This document shows, in pieces, positions 1-5,103 of a stretch of 6,124 bases of DNA. This stretch comes from Alphaproteobacteria bacterium (lineage in GTDB: Bacteria; Pseudomonadota; Alphaproteobacteria; Caulobacterales; Parvularculaceae). The DNA lies in assembly GCA_030428745.1 (NCBI GenBank), contig JAUIEG010000176.1, positions 1 through 6,124 on the forward strand, read 5' to 3'. A program made the translations under genes and the position numbers. Positions within the stretch are counted from its first letter, which is position 1. The number at the start of each line of letters is the position of its first letter. The notes under the pieces are model-generated. The model was not told the origin of the DNA. It searched no databases and worked only from the letters and a program-made list of their open reading frames with translations.

Positions 1-154
1 TGACTATGGCGGGCGCTGATAAGGAGAAAACAATTCATCATCGAGGGCAGTCCCGGTTTGAACGAGACTGACGCATCATTGTCCCGCTCCGTGACCAGCC
101 TCGATGATCGCAATCTTTTTTGACATTAAGATATTTGAACTTTCTGGTGTGGTC
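1..154. other. Non-coding stretch downstream of the small exported protein gene
   Basis: No convincing gene is visible here. The stretch holds a perfect 10-base inverted repeat (37-46 with 99-108, 52 bases between the arms). On the minus strand it also holds a possible 13-codon reading frame (79 to 38) preceded by GGAG at 87-90 with a 7-base spacer. The ATGA at its end overlaps a second ATG at 41, whose frame stays open to the window edge (MMNCFLLISARHS). Neither can be confirmed as expressed. I see no U-tract terminator for the minus-strand genes; the T-run near 114-121 reads in the plus direction. Confidence 0.4.
37..108. repeat. 10-base perfect inverted repeat
   Basis: ATCATCGAGG at 37-46 is the exact reverse complement of CCTCGATGAT at 99-108. 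The neighbouring bases do not extend the pairing. With 52 bases between the arms it is not a standard intrinsic terminator. The inner arm on the minus strand covers an ATG at 41, so pairing could hide a start site, but that is only inference. A 10-base match may also be chance. Confidence 0.35.
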
Positions 155-442
155 TTACCCTGCGCACGCACCAAAAACTTCTGTCGCTTCATCGCTTAAC
201 GATGACATTCGCTCATCCAAATCGTAGATCGCCAGGCTCTCCATAAATTCGGCCGCCACATCGCCTGTCGCACTTTCACCAAGGCACTGACACAGCGCCG
301 TTGCCTCCGACACAGACATCCCTGCGGGAAGCTCTATGTCGCCATTTTCCGCAGCAGCGGAGCATGCAGCGCCGACATTGGCGAAAGTCCCGGAAATTCC
401 TGTCCCAAAAGCAAAAACAGACAGCACAATCATTTTTTTCAT
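155..442 (-). CDS. Small exported four-cysteine protein, function unknown
   Basis: This is a 95-residue protein of unknown function. I do not recognise a family. Residues 1 to about 21-26 look like a Sec signal peptide: MKKM, then a hydrophobic stretch (IVLSVFAFGTGI), then small residues with possible cleavage after TFA or VGA. The mature part would be about 70 residues, acidic, with Cys27, Cys51, Cys53 and Cys93. Four cysteines could form two disulfides in the periplasm. Cys27 sits close to the cleavage region, but GAAC is a poor lipobox because Gly occupies the -3 position, so a lipoprotein is less likely. The start at 442 is chosen because AAGGA at 450-454 lies 7 bases upstream. The same frame extends upstream to 538, but that would overlap the amidase gene and bury the signal peptide. 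It lies 70 bases after the amidase stop, so it may be a separate unit. Confidence 0.7.
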   Translation of the reverse strand: MKKMIVLSVFAFGTGISGTFANVGAACSAAAENGDIELPAGMSVSEATALCQCLGESATGDVAAEFMESLAIYDLDERMSSLSDEATEVFGACAG

Positions 443-449
443 TTTCATT

Positions 450-454
450 TCCTT
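450..454 (-). promoter_or_regulatory. Ribosome binding site deciding the small-protein start
   Basis: Minus strand AAGGA, followed by 7 bases and then ATG at 442. In-frame ATGs at 448 and 433 are spaced less well from it, and the further upstream start at 538 would overlap the preceding gene. Confidence 0.6.
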
Positions 455-512
455 TTCGGTCCTCAAATTTTTTCGTCGGCAATCCGCCAACAAATGTTGA
501 TACGCAACAAAT

Positions 513-1751
513 TCAGTTTCTGTGTTCTTCAATCTCAAAAAGGCTTCGCGCCAAATGGACAGCGAATGACTCGCCGCCTGGCGGCGTACAAAGTGAAAGC
601 CCGAATGGCATTTCCTGATCGTTCTGGCTTAGCGGCGCGGAAAGCTCCGCCCAGTTCAGGGCGCTAACCATTGCTGTATGCTTGAGTGTATGCCGTCGAT
701 ATTGCGCCTTCTCGTTATCGCCTGCCTGCAAAGACAGTGGCGGAAGCGACGCCGTTGGCCTTATCAAGACGCTATGACCAAGAGAGGATTCGATCTCACT
801 ACAAATTCCTGCAAGCATTTTTTTACAATGATTGTAATGATCTTCGGAAATAGTCGAACCCTTTTGAAAACGCGTTAGAATATCGTCGGCAATGGTCCAA
901 TCGCCGGAAAGTAGCCAATCGGCATAAATCCGCCACGCCTCAAACAGTTCTACTTCGGTGAGTAGCTCGGCAATTTCTGTTTGAAAGCTTCGTTCAAAGC
1001 GCCACTCTGAAAATTCTAATTCTGGTTGGCTCGCAATCTTTCGTCCCGCAGCAACAAGCCGCTCAACGGTCTCTGCTGGCTGATCTGCCAATGCATCAAT
1101 ATCCAGTTTAATGATGGCCGCACCAAATCTTTGAGGCCCAACGAGCTCGGTAGTTACGCGATTGAGCACGTTCCAACTGCGGGCGAACCAACCCACAGCG
1201 TCAAATGATGGCGACAAGGGCGCCACGCCCTTCATATCGATGACGCCCCCGCCCACCCGTAATCCGTAAAGCCGGCAATTATTGGCGGGGATTCGAATAG
1301 AACCGGCGGTGTCGGTGCCCAATGCAAAGTCCGACAATCCATACGAGACCGCCGACGCAGATCCGCACGAGGAGCCGCCACAAAAGGCGCTTGGCCATGC
1401 CGGATTTGGCGGCGCGCCATAATGCGCATTCTCCCCAATCAGACTAAAGGCGAACTCATCAAGAACCGTTACGCCCTTTAGCGCCGCACCCTTTTGTAAA
1501 AGTTGCTCAATGACCGCTGCATTTTCAGTACACTTAGTTCGGCTGGTCGCCCAGTCCGGATTTCCCGCCCCTATGCAGCGCCCCTTAATTGCAAACAAGT
1601 CTTTTGCAGCGAAACTTAGTCCATGCAGCGCAGATTCCGATTGCTCGGAAGGCAACTCGAAATCCGGGTCAACAAAAATACTCTTGAGCGTAGAGGAGTT
1701 GACTCTTGTTGCTAAAGATTTTTGCGCCAACATAAAGTCCCGGACAATCAT
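513..1751 (-). CDS. Amidase, amidase-signature family, AMI1-like
   Basis: This is a 412-residue, full-length cytoplasmic amidase that hydrolyses a carboxamide to carboxylate and ammonia. The Ser-cisSer-Lys triad is visible: Lys50 in FAAKDLF, Ser127 in CGGSSCGSA and nucleophile Ser151 in GTDTAGSIRIPA. The spacings of 77 and 24 residues match those I recall for plant indole-3-acetamide hydrolase AMI1 (Lys36, Ser113, Ser137). Further AMI1-like stretches are GAGNPDW (61-67), GENAHYG (106-112) and SFDAVGWFAR. The C-terminal half (RPTASLPP and the segment after it) completes the fold. The substrate is not established: AMI1-like bacterial enzymes accept varied small amides, and the operon suggests a late step acting on a linear amide. 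One oddity is Cys129, where the motif usually has Gly or Ser. The start at 1751 lies 6 bases after the upstream stop with only a weak CGAAG-type binding site, so translational coupling is likely. An alternative Met is residue 7. Confidence 0.93.
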   Translation of the reverse strand: MIVRDFMLAQKSLATRVNSSTLKSIFVDPDFELPSEQSESALHGLSFAAKDLFAIKGRCIGAGNPDWATSRTKCTENAAVIEQLLQKGAALKGVTVLDEFAFSLIGENAHYGAPPNPAWPSAFCGGSSCGSASAVSYGLSDFALGTDTAGSIRIPANNCRLYGLRVGGGVIDMKGVAPLSPSFDAVGWFARSWNVLNRVTTELVGPQRFGAAIIKLDIDALADQPAETVERLVAAGRKIASQPELEFSEWRFERSFQTEIAELLTEVELFEAWRIYADWLLSGDWTIADDILTRFQKGSTISEDHYNHCKKMLAGICSEIESSLGHSVLIRPTASLPPLSLQAGDNEKAQYRRHTLKHTAMVSALNWAELSAPLSQNDQEMPFGLSLCTPPGGESFAVHLARSLFEIEEHRN

Positions 1752-1757
1752 CTTCGA

Positions 1758-2942
1758 CTAGCAGAAGTAATTTATGAGTTTTGATTTCACGGTCTTGATT
1801 TCCCGCATTGGCGCCGGCGTATTCCGACTTTTGCCGACAAATCTGGGAACGCCATCCGTAATCACAGCGGCTACCGCCGGAGGATCACCATGTTTCATAG
1901 CCTCAAGAGCCGTCCTGGCGACACCGCCAAGCGGCGCATCAAGAATCAAAATGTCAGCATCCTTTCCAGCCTCTAGATAACCGCAATTCAGATTGTATAT
2001 ATCCGCGACATTTCCGGTCGACGCCGATATCAGCCATTCAGGGGGTATGTCTGTTAAGGAGGCCAAATAGATCATCGAATAAATCATGCCGAGCGGCATG
2101 ATCCCGCTGCCAGTCGGCGTGTCAGTCGCGATTAGATAGCGATGAAATATATCGTTTTCGACTGACATCTTTGCCAGCCTGATCATCGTCCGAAGATTGC
2201 CCGCCGTGCATACCTGCATCGCGATGTCGCTGTGCAGCGCAATTAGTTCAAAATCCGCCTCTGGCATGGCGACAGGGCCGCCATTGATGTGAAAGGAGAC
2301 GTGCGGATTCATAGCGATAAGGTGCTCACCGGTAATCGCTGAAGATCCCGGAATAGATGCGCCACCCGTGTGCACTGTCGTGATCAACCCGGCCCGGCGC
2401 GCTGCCTTCACCATGGGCGCATAGTCGAATGGCGTATTGACGGCGCCAAACCCGGCCTTCGCCAACCAGACTCCTTTTTTATGAATCTCGACGAAGTCCT
2501 CATACTCAATACCGGGCTCCAGAATAACAGAGCCGGCGTGAACGCGCATGCCTCCGGGCCTATAATGTTCAAAACATTTGTGGGCCGCGACCGCCAGCGC
2601 CTTCACCCCTTCAACATCTTTTGGCCTACCCGGGACATGAACTTCTGAAGCGCTGATAGCTGTCGTGGTGCCGCCGTGGACATAGCTCTCCAGAAACCCC
2701 ACCGTTTTCTGCCGTGGCGTATAATCGCCAAAAGTATTGTGGACTTGGCTGTCGATAAAACCAGGACAAACAGTAGCGCCGTTTGCATCAACAACATAAT
2801 CGGCCCGATCAAGGTCGGCAGCGTCAACGCTCCCTAATCTAACGATCTTTCCATTCTCACAGACCAGCGCCTCTGCATCTGAGAACGGTCTCTTCCAGGA
2901 ACCCGTGACGACGCAGCCTATATTCTGAATAATCCCGTACAT
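1758..2942 (-). CDS. Enamidase-like metal-dependent amidohydrolase
   Basis: This is a 394-residue member of the amidohydrolase superfamily, with a TIM barrel and a small beta domain built from both termini. It resembles, from memory, enamidase of Eubacterium barkeri nicotinate fermentation, which hydrolyses the enamide bond of 6-oxo-tetrahydronicotinate to 2-formylglutarate and ammonia. Shared-looking stretches are PGFID (60-64), GDYTPRQKT (72-80), HTGGASIPGSS (191-201), FHINGGP (217-223), TDTPTGSGIMPLG (273-285), STGNVADIYNLN and KSRNTP near the C-terminus. Candidate metal ligands are His68, Lys162, His191, His218 and Asp274. The first-strand motif reads QVH (66-68) instead of the usual HxH. 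Lys162 sits where I recall Glu in enamidase, while Lys is the bridging residue in many other superfamily members. The start at 2942 is supported by AGGA at 2951-2954. The real substrate may be any cyclic or linear enamide, lactam or imide. Confidence 0.88.
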   Translation of the reverse strand: MYGIIQNIGCVVTGSWKRPFSDAEALVCENGKIVRLGSVDAADLDRADYVVDANGATVCPGFIDSQVHNTFGDYTPRQKTVGFLESYVHGGTTTAISASEVHVPGRPKDVEGVKALAVAAHKCFEHYRPGGMRVHAGSVILEPGIEYEDFVEIHKKGVWLAKAGFGAVNTPFDYAPMVKAARRAGLITTVHTGGASIPGSSAITGEHLIAMNPHVSFHINGGPVAMPEADFELIALHSDIAMQVCTAGNLRTMIRLAKMSVENDIFHRYLIATDTPTGSGIMPLGMIYSMIYLASLTDIPPEWLISASTGNVADIYNLNCGYLEAGKDADILILDAPLGGVARTALEAMKHGDPPAVAAVITDGVPRFVGKSRNTPAPMREIKTVKSKLINYFC

Positions 2943-2950
2943 CTAATAAT

Positions 2951-2954
2951 TCCT
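2951..2954 (-). promoter_or_regulatory. Ribosome binding site of the enamidase-like gene
   Basis: Minus strand AGGA, 8 bases ahead of ATG at 2942, lies inside the 20-base gap after the PF06684 gene. It supports the chosen start and shows that this gene can be initiated independently within the transcript. Confidence 0.6.
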
Positions 2955-2962
2955 GATAGGGC

Positions 2963-3544
2963 TTACGTTAAACCGTCCTCGCCATTTATTTCATCTGCAT
3001 GAATGCCGCCCACGCGGTCATTCAATCGACCACGATTTGCGAAGCAGCAAATTACAGCTATTTCGTTGGGGAGCGGACCATCATGAAGCGTTACCGTCAT
3101 AGCGTCATAATGCGAGCGCACATAAAGGGCGTTTTTGTGCGCCAAGGGGATATCCAGCATAACGCCCGGTCCCGCGCGCTTCGTCACGGAGGAGATCCAT
3201 GCCTTCCCCCCACCGACAGCATCGCGAAGGACATTGCCGTAAACTGTTGTCAGGCAGGCGACTGCATGTTCTTGCTCGCCATTGACGCCGGCGACGCCCG
3301 CCTTTCCATAGCTGACAACATCGAAGGGAGCCATTGCTTTGGCGCCGAGATCAGCAATTCGCGAACCAAGCGATCTGCTTGCTTCAACATGTATACTGAG
3401 ATCCTCTGCATATGGTTTTCCCGCGAACTCATTTTCAACAAATGCGCAAATGGCGACTTTTCTCAAAACCTGCTCGGCCTCACGGTCAGCTTCGGAATAG
3501 ATGTCCTCGACAAATGTAGAAATCTTTCTGATTCTCATCGACAT
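2963..3544 (-). CDS. PF06684 (DUF1185, 'amino acid synthesis') family protein
   Basis: This is a 193-residue protein matching the family I recall as PF06684/DUF1185, whose crystal structures showed a variant of the Bacillus chorismate mutase fold. A role in amino-acid metabolism was proposed only from structure and gene context. Recognisable family stretches are ENEFAGKPYAEDLS (37-50), YGKAGVAGVNGEQEHAVA (79-96), TKRAGPGVMLDIPLAHK (121-137), RSHYDAM (143-149) and LPNEIAV (158-164). The protein appears complete, has no signal peptide or membrane segment, and is probably a cytoplasmic oligomer. It starts 6 bases after the monooxygenase stop; the only binding-site-like bases (GAG) overlap that stop, so translational coupling is likely. 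A second in-frame Met is residue 3. Its place between an oxygenase and two C-N hydrolases suggests a catabolic role, possibly hydrolysis or isomerisation of the ring-cleavage product. That is inference; the biochemical function is unknown. Confidence 0.9.
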   Translation of the reverse strand: MSMRIRKISTFVEDIYSEADREAEQVLRKVAICAFVENEFAGKPYAEDLSIHVEASRSLGSRIADLGAKAMAPFDVVSYGKAGVAGVNGEQEHAVACLTTVYGNVLRDAVGGGKAWISSVTKRAGPGVMLDIPLAHKNALYVRSHYDAMTVTLHDGPLPNEIAVICCFANRGRLNDRVGGIHADEINGEDGLT

Positions 3545-3550
3545 GTTGCT

Positions 3551-5041
3551 TTACTCAGCTGCTACAGAATGCGTGGACGCCGGCTTCAATGAATATCCGT
3601 GCAGCACAGAATCAACGAGATCCCCTGCATCATCCCAGTCAAATGTTCTGAAGGCATGCCCCCGTGTCACGAACTGAGCGCCGCAATAAAACATTTCATA
3701 TTGCGTATGGCGACTGGCGAATTCGGATCCGATGGCGTCCCATGCAAGTTTAAGAAACTTGACCCGTTCCAGGCTAGAGCCAGTTGGCGAGCTCTGCACT
3801 TTCTCCAGAATGTCTGCTATGTCTTGATTTGCATAATCGGCGGAACTTGAGGGCGTCATTATCAACGCGCCTCCAGACAGTTCGCGAATTGAGTTTACAA
3901 AACCCGGATAGATTTCCTGTGCGTAGACTTGCGTCGCATAGAGCATCTGCCGGTTTGGCAAAAAGTAATCGCCCTGCAGTTCGCCCGCCGCCTCCATCGC
4001 GTAAACCATCCCTTGAATGGTGGATGCTTCCGACGCCAATTTTCCCAAGACGGCCTGTACTGGCGGAATCTTGATCGTGCCGATTTCTTCGGCAAGCCGC
4101 CTGGCGACGCCGGCCAGAAACTTCAGCTTCACAGCGTATCTTATTTGCGCCTGATAGTTCTGGTAGATGTGCCCCGGCGTGTCATGGAATTGAGCACGAC
4201 ACATATCCACGTCTTGATTCACGAAAACCCGTTCCCAAGGCACCTTGACGTCGTCAAAATACACAATTGCGTCGTTCTCATCGAACTTACTCGAAAGCGG
4301 ATTGTCGAACTCCGAGACCGCCGAGTGTTCGAATGACTTCCGCGACAGAACCTTGAGCCCATCGGTATTCATCGGTATTGCGAATGAAACAGCGTACTTT
4401 TCGTGCCCGGGCGCAACAGGCTGTAAATGAGCAACAAAAATCTCATTTGCCATGATCGAGCTCGTGCCAAGCATCTTCGCGCCACGCACGGTCAAACCCT
4501 CGCTGTCTTCATCGACAACGCGCATAATGAGATCTGGTTCTTTCTGATCTTCCGGGCTTTTCGTGCGGTCGCCCTGCGGGTTGATGATCACATAAGTTAG
4601 AAAGAGGTCATTGTCGCGGGCGTACTCATAATAGTTCGCCATATTACGTGCGTATCTTTCGCCATGCCGACGAAAGACGTCCAGCCCCATATATTGTCCA
4701 GAAATCGCAGACGCGACGTGATCAGGAGATCGCCCCATAAACCCGACATGCGACCTGGCTAGTTGTTCAAGGCCCTTTCTTCTGACCTTCATCTCCTCGT
4801 AACTTTTCGGCAACTGCCATGCGAGGCTGACGCGCTTGCCATTCCCCGGCGATTCAAATGTCAGCGCCTCTGTATGTACAGGATCGGCTTGCAGGTCATA
4901 AAGGTGCGCAGACGAGCGAATCGAATTTTTGAATGCCGGATGCGTTGTAACATCAGAGACGGTTTCGCCGTTAATATAGACGCTGCGCCCATCTCGCAGG
5001 CTTTCGATATGCGCGCGACCGTCTTTGGCAACATCAACCAT
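3551..5041 (-). CDS. HpaB-type flavin-dependent monooxygenase, oxygenase component
   Basis: This 496-residue protein belongs to the 4-hydroxyphenylacetate 3-hydroxylase (HpaB/PvcC) family, which has an acyl-CoA dehydrogenase-like fold and uses reduced FAD supplied by a separate reductase. Family hallmarks, numbered from the ATG at 5041, are the N-terminal YINGE and DVTTHPAF (24-37), GFMGRSPDH (100-108), LTYVIINPQGDR (148-159), AKMLGTSSIMANEIFV (188-203), YFDDVKVPWERVFV (261-274) and LRELSGG-like IRELSGG (385-391). The phenol-binding Tyr of RxPDY and the following His of classic HpaB appear here as His108 and Tyr150. This suggests that the substrate is not a simple phenol, though the change may be normal for this subfamily. 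The ATG at 5041 is preferred over the upstream GTG at 5047 because GGAGGTG overlaps that GTG. No reductase is encoded in the window. It is probably the first enzymatic step of the operon. Confidence 0.92.
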   Translation of the reverse strand: MVDVAKDGRAHIESLRDGRSVYINGETVSDVTTHPAFKNSIRSSAHLYDLQADPVHTEALTFESPGNGKRVSLAWQLPKSYEEMKVRRKGLEQLARSHVGFMGRSPDHVASAISGQYMGLDVFRRHGERYARNMANYYEYARDNDLFLTYVIINPQGDRTKSPEDQKEPDLIMRVVDEDSEGLTVRGAKMLGTSSIMANEIFVAHLQPVAPGHEKYAVSFAIPMNTDGLKVLSRKSFEHSAVSEFDNPLSSKFDENDAIVYFDDVKVPWERVFVNQDVDMCRAQFHDTPGHIYQNYQAQIRYAVKLKFLAGVARRLAEEIGTIKIPPVQAVLGKLASEASTIQGMVYAMEAAGELQGDYFLPNRQMLYATQVYAQEIYPGFVNSIRELSGGALIMTPSSSADYANQDIADILEKVQSSPTGSSLERVKFLKLAWDAIGSEFASRHTQYEMFYCGAQFVTRGHAFRTFDWDDAGDLVDSVLHGYSLKPASTHSVAAE

Positions 5042-5044
5042 TGC

Positions 5045-5052
5045 CACCTCCC
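5045..5052 (-). promoter_or_regulatory. Strong Shine-Dalgarno that fixes the monooxygenase start
   Basis: Minus strand GGGAGGTG, then GCA and the ATG at 5041. An in-frame GTG at 5045-5047 lies inside this binding site and so cannot be the start. It is the best ribosome binding site in the window, consistent with high expression of the oxygenase. Confidence 0.75.
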
Positions 5053-5103
5053 GTTTTTAGCGTTCGTCACCTGTTAGGGCGCTCGCGTTATTTGTATATC
5101 GGA

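Noticed and set aside
50..68. tRNA T-arm-like sequence (GTCCCGGTTTGAACGAGAC)
   Set aside because: The stem has a mismatch, the loop is not the standard TTCRANY type, and no acceptor, D or anticodon arm can be placed around it.
475..491. Hairpin GTTGGC-GGATT-GCCGAC after the amidase as an intrinsic terminator
   Set aside because: On the minus strand it is followed by A residues (GAAAAAATTT), not a U-tract; the stem is only 6 pairs with one G-U.
443..538. Upstream 32-codon extension of the small exported protein
   Set aside because: It would overlap the amidase 3' end by 26 bases, bury the signal peptide and lack a binding site. AAGGA sits 7 bases before the ATG at 442.
2083..2102. Nine-base perfect inverted repeat with a 2-base centre (ATCATGCCG / CGGCATGAT)
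   Set aside because: It lies inside the amidohydrolase gene and encodes the conserved-looking IMPLGMI stretch, so the symmetry is explained by codons; the 2-base loop is too short for a hairpin.
2999..3592. 197-codon open frame on the plus strand
   Set aside because: It lies opposite the PF06684 gene and the 3' end of the monooxygenase, both clear family members, and its translation shows no recognisable domain.
5042..5047. GTG at 5047 as start of the monooxygenase
   Set aside because: The GTG is itself part of the GGGAGGTG ribosome binding site; the ATG at 5041 has correct spacing.
5048..5103. Promoter between the receptor and the monooxygenase
   Set aside because: A minus-strand GATATAC is AT-rich, but no matching -35 element at proper spacing was found; read-through from the receptor is simpler.
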